Source of the DNA: JALORV01 sp963766365
GTDB lineage: Bacteria; Pseudomonadota; Gammaproteobacteria; Burkholderiales; Burkholderiaceae_F
Length of the DNA: 64,000 nucleotides
Assembly (NCBI GenBank): GCA_963766365.1
Contig: CAVXZK010000006.1
Coordinates: forward strand, 558,001 to 622,000
Reading direction: 5' to 3'
This document shows positions 33,054 through 41,557 of the stretch, one piece after another. The notes under the pieces were generated by a model, which saw only the letters and a program-made list of their open reading frames with translations, did no database searches and had not been told where the DNA came from. Position 1 is the first letter of the stretch. Each line of letters starts with the position of its first letter. The position numbers and the translations under genes were made by a program.

Positions 33054-36000
33054 ATGCTCTCCCGCTTCTTCATCGACCGGCCGATCTTCGCGGTCGTGCT
33101 GTCGACCTTCATCGTGCTCGCCGGCCTCGCGGCGATGCGCGTGCTGCCGGTGGCGCAGTACCCGGAAATCGCGCCGCCGGTCGTCACCGTGCAGGCGGTG
33201 TATCCCGGAGCCTCGGCGCAGGTGATCGAGCAGACCGTCGCCGCGCCGCTCGAAAATGCGATCAACGGCGTCGAACGCATGCTCTACATGAGCAGTAACT
33301 CGTCGTCCAACGGCCTGGTGCAGATCCAGGTGACGTTCGACATCGGTACCGATGTCGACCAGGCGGCGCTGAACGTCAACAACCGCGTCAAGCAGGCGGA
33401 GGCGCGGCTGCCGGAGGAAGTGCGGCGACAGGGCGTCACGGTCGAGAAAGGCTCCTCGGCGTTCCTGCAGGTGCTGGCCTTCTACTCGCCGGACGGCCGC
33501 TACGACGACCTGTACACGTCGAACTACGTGACGCTGAACGTGCTCGACGAGCTGAAGCGGCTGCCCGGCACGACCAACGTGCAGATCTTCGGCGCCAAGG
33601 ACTATGCGATGCGGATCTGGCTGCGACCGGACCGCCTCGCGCAGCTGAACCTGACGACCACCGATGTGCTGCGCGCAATCAACGAGCAGAACGCGCAGTT
33701 CGCGGCCGGCAAGGTCGGCCAGGCGCCGTACGCGTCGAAGGAGCAGGAGCTCGTCTACACGGTCACGACGCGCGGCCGACTCGCCGATCCGAAGGAGTTC
33801 GAGGAAATCATCATCCGCTCGTCGCCGCGCGCCGCAGCGGTGAAGCTGAAGGACGTCGCGCGCGTCGAGCTCGGGAGCAAGGACTACGACTTCATCGGCC
33901 GCTACAACGGCAAGAGCGCCACGCTGGTCGGCATCTTCCTGCAGCCAGGCGCCAACGCGATCGAGGTCGCGCAAAGCGTCAAGGACCGCGTCGATGCGCT
34001 GGCGGAGAACTTTCCGCAGGGTTTTGCCTACGCGGTGCCGTACGACACCACGCGCTTCGTCGAGGTGTCGATCCGCGAAGTGGTGATCACGCTCGGCGAG
34101 GCGATGCTGCTGGTGTTCCTGGTCGTCTACCTGTTCCTGCAGAACTGGCGGGCGACGCTGATCCCGATCATCGCGGTGCCGGTGTCGCTGATCGGCACCT
34201 TCGCGGGGCTGCTGATGCTCGGCTACTCGATCAACACGCTGACGCTGTTCGGCATGGTGCTGGCGGTCGGCATCGTCGTCGACGATGCGATCGTCGTGCT
34301 GGAGAACGTCGAGCGCATCATGCACGAGGAGAAGCTCAACGCGCGCGAGGCAGCGATCATCGCGATGCGCGAGGTGACGAGCCCGATCATCGCGATCGTG
34401 CTGGTGCTGGTGTCGGTGTTCGTCCCGATCGCCTTCCTAGGCGGGCTGACCGGCGAGCTGTACCGGCAGTTCGCGATCACGATCTCGGTCGCCGTGGCGA
34501 TCTCGGGCGTGGTGGCGCTGACGCTGACGCCGACCCTGTGCGTAATGATGCTGAAGCGGGAGCACAAGCAGCCCGGCCGCTTCTTTGCCGCGTTCAACAA
34601 CTGGTTCACGCGCGTCACGCGCCATTACACCAGCGGCGTGATCTGGATGATCCGGCGCGGCACGATCGCGCTGCTGCTGTTCGGCGGCATGGTGCTGATC
34701 GCCGCTGGCCTGTGGCGCCTCACGCCGGGGTCGCTGGTTCCGGACGAAGACCAGGGCTTCTACATCTCGGCGGTGATCCTGCCCGATGGCGCCAGCCTGC
34801 AGCGCACCGACAAGGTGGTCAACGAGGTGGTCGAGATCCTGCGTTCCAATCCGGTCAACCAGGACGTGGTGGCGTTCACTGGCTTCGACTTCCTCGGCGG
34901 CGGCTTCCGCAACAACGCAGCGACGATCTTCGTCACGCAGAAGCCGTGGGACGAGCGCACCGTCAACACGCAGCAGCTGGTGGGCGAGTTCTTCATGAAG
35001 ACCGGCCACATCAAGGAAGGGCTGGTGCTGGCGTTCGCGCCGCCGGCAATTTTCGGGCTCGGCACCGCGGGTGGCTACGAGCTTTACATTCAGAATCGCG
35101 GCGAGGGCGGACCGGCGCAGATGCAGCAGGCGCTGCAGGGGTTGCTCGGCCGGCTGAACTCCGACCCGATGCTCGGCGGCGCGCAGACGCTGTGGCGCGC
35201 CAACGTGCCGCAGCTTTTCGTCGACGTCGACCGCGACAAGGCCAAGGCGCTCGGCGTGCCGATCAGCGACGTGTTCGCCACGCTGTCATCCACGCTCGGC
35301 AGCTTCTACGTCAACGACTTCAACAAGTACGGCCGCACCTGGCAGGTGCTGATGAGCGCGGAGCCGCAGTACCGCAACCGGCCCGACGCGGTCGGCAACA
35401 TGTGGGTCCGATCGGCGAGTGGCGAGATGGTGCAGCTGTCGGCGCTGGTCAATGTGCGCTACACGTCGGGCGCAGACTCGCTCGACCGCTTCAACAATCT
35501 GCCGGCGGTGAAGATCTTCGGCCAGGCCGCACCGGGCGTCAGCTCAGGGCAGGCGATCGCGCGCGTCGAACAGATCGCGCGCGAGGTACTGCCGCCCGAG
35601 TTCAGCTTCGACTGGGGCGGTGCGTCGTTCCAGGAAAAGCGGTCGGCCGGCACCTCGGGCCTGGCGCTGGGGATGGCCGTAGTGATGGTGTTCCTGATCC
35701 TGGCCGCGCAGTACGAGAAGTGGTCGCTGCCGCTTTCGGTGCTGATGGCGCTGCCTTTCGGCACGTTCGGCGCGCTCGCCGCGGTGTGGCTGCGCGGGAT
35801 GACCAACGACGTCTACTTCCAGATCGGACTGGTCACGCTGCTGGGCCTGGCGGCCAAGAATGCGATCCTGATCGTCGAGTATGCGTCGTTGAAGCGCGGC
35901 GAAGGCTACTCGACGGCGGCGGCGGCGATCGAGGCGGCGCGCCTGCGGTTCCGCCCGATCGTGATGACGTCGATGGCGTTCATCCTCGGCGTCGTACCGC

Positions 36001-36266
36001 TGGCGTTTTCCAGCGGCGCCGGCGCCGGCGCGCGCATCTCCGCCGGTACCGGCGTGATGGGCGGAATGCTGGCGGCGACCTTCCTCGCGATCTTCTTCGT
36101 GCCGTTCTTCTTCAAGCTGATCACCGACCGCCAGCTGCGCGAGCCACGCAGCGAGGAGGAACTGCGTGCCGAAGTTGCCGAGGGTGAGCGGCGCAGCGCC
36201 GAGCACCACCGCGAATTGGCGAAGGAAGAGGCGACGCACGTGCATCATCGGAAAGGCACGACATGA
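33054..36266 (+). CDS. RND multidrug efflux permease (HAE1, AcrB-like)
   Basis: The 1070-residue pump has the HAE1 layout: 12 transmembrane helices and two large periplasmic loops. It starts MLSRFFIDRPIFAVVLSTFI, and the proton-relay Asp pair lies in GIVVDDAIVVLENVERIM. It exports hydrophobic compounds using the proton gradient, with the lipoprotein adaptor upstream and the outer-membrane factor downstream. Its stop overlaps the next start (ATGA), so the three genes are one operon. The substrate spectrum cannot be read from sequence. Confidence 0.96.
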   Translation: MLSRFFIDRPIFAVVLSTFIVLAGLAAMRVLPVAQYPEIAPPVVTVQAVYPGASAQVIEQTVAAPLENAINGVERMLYMSSNSSSNGLVQIQVTFDIGTDVDQAALNVNNRVKQAEARLPEEVRRQGVTVEKGSSAFLQVLAFYSPDGRYDDLYTSNYVTLNVLDELKRLPGTTNVQIFGAKDYAMRIWLRPDRLAQLNLTTTDVLRAINEQNAQFAAGKVGQAPYASKEQELVYTVTTRGRLADPKEFEEIIIRSSPRAAAVKLKDVARVELGSKDYDFIGRYNGKSATLVGIFLQPGANAIEVAQSVKDRVDALAENFPQGFAYAVPYDTTRFVEVSIREVVITLGEAMLLVFLVVYLFLQNWRATLIPIIAVPVSLIGTFAGLLMLGYSINTLTLFGMVLAVGIVVDDAIVVLENVERIMHEEKLNAREAAIIAMREVTSPIIAIVLVLVSVFVPIAFLGGLTGELYRQFAITISVAVAISGVVALTLTPTLCVMMLKREHKQPGRFFAAFNNWFTRVTRHYTSGVIWMIRRGTIALLLFGGMVLIAAGLWRLTPGSLVPDEDQGFYISAVILPDGASLQRTDKVVNEVVEILRSNPVNQDVVAFTGFDFLGGGFRNNAATIFVTQKPWDERTVNTQQLVGEFFMKTGHIKEGLVLAFAPPAIFGLGTAGGYELYIQNRGEGGPAQMQQALQGLLGRLNSDPMLGGAQTLWRANVPQLFVDVDRDKAKALGVPISDVFATLSSTLGSFYVNDFNKYGRTWQVLMSAEPQYRNRPDAVGNMWVRSASGEMVQLSALVNVRYTSGADSLDRFNNLPAVKIFGQAAPGVSSGQAIARVEQIAREVLPPEFSFDWGGASFQEKRSAGTSGLALGMAVVMVFLILAAQYEKWSLPLSVLMALPFGTFGALAAVWLRGMTNDVYFQIGLVTLLGLAAKNAILIVEYASLKRGEGYSTAAAAIEAARLRFRPIVMTSMAFILGVVPLAFSSGAGAGARISAGTGVMGGMLAATFLAIFFVPFFFKLITDRQLREPRSEEELRAEVAEGERRSAEHHRELAKEEATHVHHRKGTT

Positions 36267-37669
36267 CGACCTTGCGTACCCTGCTCGTGGCGGCGATTGC
36301 CGCCGCCCTGACCGCCTGCGCCTCCACCGAAACGAAACGGCCTGCTGTCGATGTGCCGACGCTGGACGCGGCACCGGTGGCCGGCATCGACCGCTGGTGG
36401 ACGCAGTTCAACGATCCGCAGCTGACCGCGCTGATCGAGGAAGCGCTCGCATCGAATCTCGATCTCGGCATTGCGGTTCTGCGCATCGAGGAGGCACGAG
36501 CCAATCTCCGCATCGTGCGTTCCAGTTTGTACCCGGCCGTCGAGGCTTACGCCGGCGCCGACCGCAGCCGCCGCAGCAACGCCACCGAGCCCACGTTTCC
36601 GGGTCCACTGACCAGCAATTTCTATGCGGCCGGCCTGCAGGCGTCGTATGAAGTCGACCTGTTTGGACGTGTGCGCGCCGGCGCCAGCGCCGCGCAGTCG
36701 ACGTTGCTAGCGACGCGGTACAACACCGAGACGGTACGCACGGTGCTTGCTGCCCAGGTGGCCACGACCTACTTCACGCTGCTCGCGCTGGACGCCGAAT
36801 TGCGGATCTCGCGCGACACCCTGGTGTCGCGTGACGAGAGTGTCTCGCTGCAACGCATGCGCTACGAGGCCGGGCTGATCAGCGAGTTCGACCTGCGACT
36901 CGCCGAGGCCGACCGCGCAAGCGTGGCGGCCTCGGTGCCGCCGCTGGAACGGTCGCGCGCGCAGACGGAAGCCGCGCTGGCGTCGCTCGCCGGACGCAGC
37001 GCGCGCGCCGTGTTTACGCCGGTGATCATGCGCGGTGCCGTGCTTCAGGACATGGCGGTGCCCGATGTTCCGCCAGGGTTGCCCTCCGATGTGCTCGCGC
37101 GCCGCCCCGATATCCGGCAGTCCGAGGCTCAGCTGGCGGCGGCGGATGCGCGGATTGCCGAAGCGCGGGCCCAGTATTTTCCGTCGCTGATACTTACGGG
37201 ACGCTACGGCAGCGAAAGCTCGGACCTGGCAAACCTGTTCTCCGGTCCGGCACTCGTCTGGTCCGTGGCCGCCAGCGCACTGCAGCCGATCTTCGAAGGG
37301 GGCCGCATCTCGGCGCAGGTGGACGCGGCGACCGCACGGCGGCAGCAGGTGGAACTCGACTACCTGCAAACCGTGCAATCCGCCTTTCGCGACACCCACG
37401 ACGCACTGGTCGCCCATCGCAGTGCGCGCGAGAGTTTCATTGCCCAGGACGAACGACGGGCCCTGTATGCCCAGGCCTACACGCTGGCGGACGCGCGCTA
37501 TCGCAGCGGCTACGTGAGCTATATCGACGTCCTTGATACCCAGCGCAATCTGCTGGAAGCCGAACGCCAGCGCGTGCTCGCTTTGCGTGCGCGACAGGTG
37601 GCTCTGGTGGATCTGTACAAAGCGCTCGGGGGCGGCTGGTCTCCCGAGCAGTTCGCAGAGGCGCGTTAG
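36263..37669 (+). CDS. outer-membrane efflux factor, NodT family lipoprotein
   Basis: The 468-residue protein is a TolC-like channel of the NodT/OprM type. A lipobox (LTAC, Cys19) follows a short signal peptide. Two OEP repeats have the long alpha-hairpin character, with LGIAVLRIEEARANLRIVRS and the family GLPSDVLARRPDIRQSEAQL segment between them. It completes the tripartite efflux system with a 4-bp overlap to the pump gene. Confidence 0.95.
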   Translation: MTTLRTLLVAAIAAALTACASTETKRPAVDVPTLDAAPVAGIDRWWTQFNDPQLTALIEEALASNLDLGIAVLRIEEARANLRIVRSSLYPAVEAYAGADRSRRSNATEPTFPGPLTSNFYAAGLQASYEVDLFGRVRAGASAAQSTLLATRYNTETVRTVLAAQVATTYFTLLALDAELRISRDTLVSRDESVSLQRMRYEAGLISEFDLRLAEADRASVAASVPPLERSRAQTEAALASLAGRSARAVFTPVIMRGAVLQDMAVPDVPPGLPSDVLARRPDIRQSEAQLAAADARIAEARAQYFPSLILTGRYGSESSDLANLFSGPALVWSVAASALQPIFEGGRISAQVDAATARRQQVELDYLQTVQSAFRDTHDALVAHRSARESFIAQDERRALYAQAYTLADARYRSGYVSYIDVLDTQRNLLEAERQRVLALRARQVALVDLYKALGGGWSPEQFAEAR

Positions 37670-37782
37670 CGCATCGATAGCAGGGAGGACCCACCGCTGC
37701 CATCGCACCCGCGAGTCCGCGAGTGCCGATGCACATCAGACAGTCGACGTGGTCGAGATTCCGCGCTCGTGAGAGCACGTCC

Positions 37783-38691
37783 TCAAGCCGCGGTGGCGGT
37801 AGGCGCGCCCTGCAGGTGCCAGGCCTCGCGCACCATGTCGAGCAAGGCCGCAAGCGCTGGCTCCGTTGTCCGCTCCGCGAGGCAGACGAACCACAACGTG
37901 GTTTCGATCGCAACGCCTGGCCAGGTGATCAGTTCGCCCTCGGCGGCGCGAGCCCGCGCCACTTCATCGCGCACCAGTGCGACGCCCAGCCCCTCGACGA
38001 TCAGGTTCGCGATCACCGTCTCGTCATCGGCCAGCACGGCCGGCTCCGGCGGCTCGACGCCATGTGATTCAAAGAGCTGCGTCACGAGGCGCGTGTGGGT
38101 GCTCAGCGTTGGCGTCCGTATCCACGGCATCGCCGCGATCTCGGGCCAACGTGCATCCTGAATGCGCGCACTCCATGCAGCCGGCGCCGCAACGCGATAG
38201 ATCAGTTGCCGTAGCGGCAGCGCCGTAAATGGCGCTACCGGCGCGTCGCCGAAGAAGAACGTTGCATCAAGATGCCCGTCGCGGACGCTTTCCAGTGCGT
38301 TACCGGACATTGCCTGATGCAGGTCGATGCGCAGCAGGGGATGTTTCCTGCCCGCTGCGGTCAGTACCGCGCCCAGGCGGTTGTCGGCAGGATCGGCCAC
38401 GGTGCCGACATGAAGCACGCCGGCGACCTCGGCATGAAGTTGCTGTGCAGTGCGCTTGACGCCTTCCGCCGCACTCAGGACCTTGAGCGCGTGCCCCAGC
38501 AGTTGCCGCCCCGCTTCCGTCAGCACCATGCCGGTCGCAGCGCGCTCGAACAGACGAACGTCGAGTTCCTGCTCCAGCGCCTTGATGTGACCGCTTACCG
38601 CCGGCTGACTCAAATGGAGCCGCTCAGCCGCACGCGTCAAATGGCCTTCTTCGGCCACCGCCGCGAACGTGCGTAGCTGGTACAGCTCCAT
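37783..38691 (-). CDS. LysR-family regulator
   Basis: This 302-residue protein has the LysR helix-turn-helix (MELYQLRTFAAVAEEGHLT, then LSQPAVSGHIKALEQELDVR and FERAATGMVLTEAG) and a standard effector domain. It lies divergent to the small DUF3563-like gene and convergent with the efflux operon. Its target is unknown. The ATG is clear, and the upstream 170 bases are AT-rich for this genome, fitting a shared promoter region. Confidence 0.92.
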   Translation of the reverse strand: MELYQLRTFAAVAEEGHLTRAAERLHLSQPAVSGHIKALEQELDVRLFERAATGMVLTEAGRQLLGHALKVLSAAEGVKRTAQQLHAEVAGVLHVGTVADPADNRLGAVLTAAGRKHPLLRIDLHQAMSGNALESVRDGHLDATFFFGDAPVAPFTALPLRQLIYRVAAPAAWSARIQDARWPEIAAMPWIRTPTLSTHTRLVTQLFESHGVEPPEPAVLADDETVIANLIVEGLGVALVRDEVARARAAEGELITWPGVAIETTLWFVCLAERTTEPALAALLDMVREAWHLQGAPTATAA

Positions 38692-38863
38692 ATAACTCCT
38701 GACTTTTCAATAGCCTAACTGTCGTTTTGCAGCGCCGCAACGAGCTAATGCTGAGATCTGAGCCCTTAATCTTAATTATCTGAAATTACGATTGTATTTT
38801 TCCACCCGGCGGCCCGATTATTGCCTTGTGCAATGCAGCAATTCTACTCCTCCGGAGCAGCCC

Positions 38864-39187
38864 TTGAAGACTCTTACCCGTTTCTTGCCCTGGCCGTCCA
38901 TGCTCCTGCCGCGCCGTCCGCCCGCCGCGCCCGTCCGGACCGCGCCGCCTGCCACTCCCGCGAGCCCGGCCCTGCTGCCGCCCGACGAAGCTGTCGCCCT
39001 GACGGAACGCCGTGCCTCGACACTGCGGACGATGTTTCCGCTGCTGTTCAGCCGCCATGCCCGCCGTGCGGACCTATGGCAGGCCATCGTCATCGAGCGC
39101 TACCTGTCGCAAGCCGCCAATCTCGCCGACCTCGAGCAACGTATCCAAGAGGTACAGCGACGTCGTCAATTCTCCTGGTCGGAATGA
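38864..39187 (+). CDS. small DUF3563-like protein, paralogue A
   Basis: The 107-residue protein starts at a TTG that has CCGGAG eight bases upstream; an in-frame ATG at 38900 is the alternative. A Pro/Ala-rich middle (about residues 14-40) leads to a helical C-terminus, IERYLSQAANLADLEQRIQEVQR, which matches the DUF3563 pattern (Tyr-Leu-x-x-Ala-x-x-x-x-Asp-Leu-Glu-x-Arg). No signal peptide. The function is unknown; such short proteins are common in Burkholderiales. A second copy of the motif follows 230 bases downstream. Confidence 0.6.
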   Translation: MKTLTRFLPWPSMLLPRRPPAAPVRTAPPATPASPALLPPDEAVALTERRASTLRTMFPLLFSRHARRADLWQAIVIERYLSQAANLADLEQRIQEVQRRRQFSWSE

Positions 39188-39420
39188 TTCGTGCCTCGAA
39201 GCTTCTGACCTCGCGCAAGGCCGCGCCGCTTGGCAACTGGAGCAAACGCTCGAACGGCAGCCCGTGCTGCATTACAGCAACACAAGCCCTTGCACTGGCT
39301 GCGGTCTATCGCGAATTGTGATGCTAACTATCCGCAATCGTTATTTTATTTTCGAAGCCAACACGCCCATTATTCAATTGTCGCAACGCATCGAAACCCG
39401 GTGGACAGCAGGAAGGTTCT

Positions 39421-39609
39421 ATGGAAAAGACACTGCAACGAACTGACGAACGCAATCAACTCACCCGCTTCTTTGAGTGGCTGACGGAAGCCTTTGAGCG
39501 CGCACAGATGCGTGATCACGACCGCTATGTCGCCGAGGCGCGCAACCCGCGCGAAGTCTCGCAGCGAGTGCACCAGATTGAACAAGGCATACAGGCCTTC
39601 CACGTCTAA
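39421..39609 (+). CDS. small DUF3563-like protein, paralogue B
   Basis: The 62-residue protein has AGGAAGG four bases before the ATG. Its two helices, LTRFFEWLTEAFERAQMRDH and RYVAEARNPREVSQRVHQIE, match the same DUF3563 pattern as the upstream gene, so the two look like paralogues. The 230-base gap between them ends in an AT-rich stretch that may hold a separate promoter. It converges with the BON gene, overlapping it by 4 bases at the stop codons. The function is unknown. Confidence 0.65.
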   Translation: MEKTLQRTDERNQLTRFFEWLTEAFERAQMRDHDRYVAEARNPREVSQRVHQIEQGIQAFHV

Positions 39610-40172
39610 ACCGGTTGTCTCCTTGGCGCGCTAACGATCTGTCTCCTTGGTACGCGCCCCTCCGGGCCGACGCGGCTTACCGCGTCGGCCCTTTTTTTTG
39701 CCTGATCACCGGGCGACCGCCACGCGGGATCGACCTTCCAGCGCGGTCGACTGCCTGTCCCAACGATGAGTTGATCGAATACGGTCTCGACACCTGCGAC
39801 CCGCCTGACCCGGTCGATCAACGACGCACGCAGCACGGTTGATTCCAGGCACCCCTGCAACGTCACCCAACCCCGTTCGGTCGTGACCCACACGCTGGAG
39901 CGCGCATACGCAGGCGTGGAAGCGACAGCTTCGATCACGCGCCGCTGGATCTCCGGATCGCGCCGGTAGGCATTGCTGTCCTCGCACTTCTTCGCCAACC
40001 AGCAGGACGTGCCGCGCTCGATTCGGCCATGAGCCTGCCGCCGCATCTCGTCTTCAGTGATCAACGGACCCTCGGGCCGCGGACAGGCGGCCAGTACAGC
40101 CAGCACTCCGGCTGTCGCGTCGACCCACGCCGGCCGGCAGCGCCGCCGAAGTTGGGTCCTTACGGAGTACAT
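39606..40172 (-). CDS. BON-domain lipoprotein
   Basis: The 188-residue protein has a lipobox-type signal (GVLAVLAAC, Cys30) and a BON domain (about residues 68-135) with DPEIQRRVIEAVASTPAYA, VWVTTERGWVTLQGCLES and RVRRVAGVETVFDQL. BON domains bind membranes, and these lipoproteins act in envelope maintenance. The C-terminal 40 residues are basic and lie over a terminator, so they may not be conserved. The ATG at 40172 is preferred for the signal peptide; an ATG at 40187 is an alternative. Confidence 0.75.
   Translation of the reverse strand: MYSVRTQLRRRCRPAWVDATAGVLAVLAACPRPEGPLITEDEMRRQAHGRIERGTSCWLAKKCEDSNAYRRDPEIQRRVIEAVASTPAYARSSVWVTTERGWVTLQGCLESTVLRASLIDRVRRVAGVETVFDQLIVGTGSRPRWKVDPAWRSPGDQAKKRADAVSRVGPEGRVPRRQIVSAPRRQPV
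39616..39650. repeat. 11-bp direct repeat after the DUF3563-like gene
   Basis: TGTCTCCTTGG occurs at 39616-39626 and again at 39640-39650, 24 bases apart, just before the terminator and inside the 3' end of the antisense BON gene. It may be a regulator or RNA site, or chance. Confidence 0.4.
39664..39699 (+). terminator. strong intrinsic terminator inside the BON gene
   Basis: A perfect 12-bp stem (GGGCCGACGCGG with CCGCGTCGGCCC, loop CTTA) is followed by eight T. It ends the DUF3563-like transcript but is also the antisense of BON codons, so it overlaps two genes. Confidence 0.92.
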
Positions 40173-40209
40173 CTGGCTCGCTCGCATGCCCGTATTCTCC
40201 GACGGCGCC

Positions 40210-40791
40210 ATGTCTCCCGATACTGCGCTCCCGCTGGTACAGCAGTACGGCCTGATCGCCGTGCTTGTCGGTGCCTTCCTCGAGGGCGAGACCGTGCTGC
40301 TGCTCGCCGGCGCCAGTGCGCACCTCGGACTGCTCGACCTGCAGGCCGTCGTCGGCCTTGCCGCCGTCGGCGCATTCCTTGGTGACAATTTCTTCTTCCT
40401 GCTCGGCCGGCACTTCGGCCCGCGCGCGACTGAACGTTTTCCGTGGGTCGCTACGGCGGTACCGCGGGTCGACCGGTTGCTGAAGCGTTGGCGCTGGGGG
40501 GCGGTTATCGGGCTGCGCTTCATGTACGGCCTGCGCATGGCGGGCCCGGTACTGATCGGAGCAGGGACGATGCCTGCGTGGGAGTTCATGGCTGCCAACG
40601 CGGTCGGCGCGCTGCTCTGGGCCACGCTGATCGGTGGACTGGGCTATTTCGGCGGGCACGCGGTGGAGCGGTTGCTCGGCAGCGTGGCATCAGGAGAGAA
40701 GCTGCTGCTCATCATCGTGGTGCTAGCAGGCGCGCTGGCGTTCGCGCTGCGCGCACTGCTGCGACGCCGAGCCCAGCGTCCTGACCCCTGA
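40210..40791 (+). CDS. DedA-family membrane protein (YohD-like)
   Basis: The 193-residue protein has the DedA/SNARE-assoc fold with re-entrant loops. Its start, LVQQYGLIAVLVGAFLEGET, and the segments GDNFFFLLGRHFG and GLRFMYGLRMAGPVLIG align with YohD. DedA proteins are linked to lipid flipping or proton-gradient maintenance. The start at 40210 fits YohD; an ATG at 40186 is possible. The response-regulator gene follows 63 bases later on the same strand, so they may be one transcript. Confidence 0.88.
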   Translation: MSPDTALPLVQQYGLIAVLVGAFLEGETVLLLAGASAHLGLLDLQAVVGLAAVGAFLGDNFFFLLGRHFGPRATERFPWVATAVPRVDRLLKRWRWGAVIGLRFMYGLRMAGPVLIGAGTMPAWEFMAANAVGALLWATLIGGLGYFGGHAVERLLGSVASGEKLLLIIVVLAGALAFALRALLRRRAQRPDP

Positions 40792-40854
40792 GGCAGGCGC
40801 GCCCCACAGTCATCGCGGTATCGTTGCGCACCCTGAACCGCGCGATGAAGAGCA

Positions 40855-41514
40855 ATGCGCATACTGCTCGTTGAAGACGATGCAATGATCGGCGAGAGCG
40901 TGGCCGACGGCCTCAAGGCCGAAGGCTATGCGGTCGACTGGGTGCGCGACGGCAAGGAAGCCGAGGTGGCGGTATCGGCCACACCTTACTCGCTGGTGGT
41001 GCTCGATCTCGGCCTGCCACGTCGCGACGGCATCGACGTGCTGAAGGGCATCCGCGAGCGTCGGATCGATGTGCCCGTTCTGGTGATGACAGCGCGCGAC
41101 ACCGTGCGCGACCGCATCAAGGGCCTTGATGCCGGCGCGGACGATTACCTGGTCAAGCCCTTTGATCTCGACGAGTTGACGGCGCGGGCCCGGGCGCTGA
41201 TGCGCCGCGCGGCGGGTCGTTCCGAGCCGGTGATCGAGCGTGGCGCGCTGTTGATCAATCCGGCCACGCGTGAGGTGACCTGGCGCGGCGAATCGATGTC
41301 GCTTTCGGCGCGCGAGTACGCGCTGCTTGCGGCGCTGGCCGAGCGTCCCGGAGTCGTGCTGTCGCGCGCTCAGCTCGAGGAGAAGCTGTACGGGTGGAAC
41401 GAGTCCGTTGGCAGCAACGCGGTCGAGGTGCATATCCACAACGTTCGCAAGAAGCTCGGCGAGGACGTGATCCGCAACGTGCGCGGCTTGGGCTATACGC
41501 TGGCGACCGAGTGA
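40855..41514 (+). CDS. OmpR-family response regulator, QseB/PmrA type
   Basis: This 219-residue regulator has a receiver domain (phospho-Asp51, Lys101 in LVKPFD) and an OmpR winged helix. The ending region EEKLYGWNESVGSNAVEVHI is that of QseB/PmrA/BasR proteins, which bind pairs of YTTAAK repeats spaced 11 bp apart. The partner kinase begins 43 bases downstream. Boxes of this type lie before the protease gene 1.5 kb away, which suggests its target. Confidence 0.95.
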   Translation: MRILLVEDDAMIGESVADGLKAEGYAVDWVRDGKEAEVAVSATPYSLVVLDLGLPRRDGIDVLKGIRERRIDVPVLVMTARDTVRDRIKGLDAGADDYLVKPFDLDELTARARALMRRAAGRSEPVIERGALLINPATREVTWRGESMSLSAREYALLAALAERPGVVLSRAQLEEKLYGWNESVGSNAVEVHIHNVRKKLGEDVIRNVRGLGYTLATE

Positions 41515-41557
41515 ACCGGCACGCCCTGATCAGGTCGATTCGCCAGGAGCAGGTTGC

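Noticed and set aside
38821..39446. alternative overlapping frames across the DUF3563-like region
   Set aside because: Only the frames at 38864 and 39421 have ribosome sites and a shared protein motif.
40057..40209. longer N-terminus for the DedA protein
   Set aside because: Codons upstream of 40210 overlap the divergent BON gene and do not match YohD-like starts.
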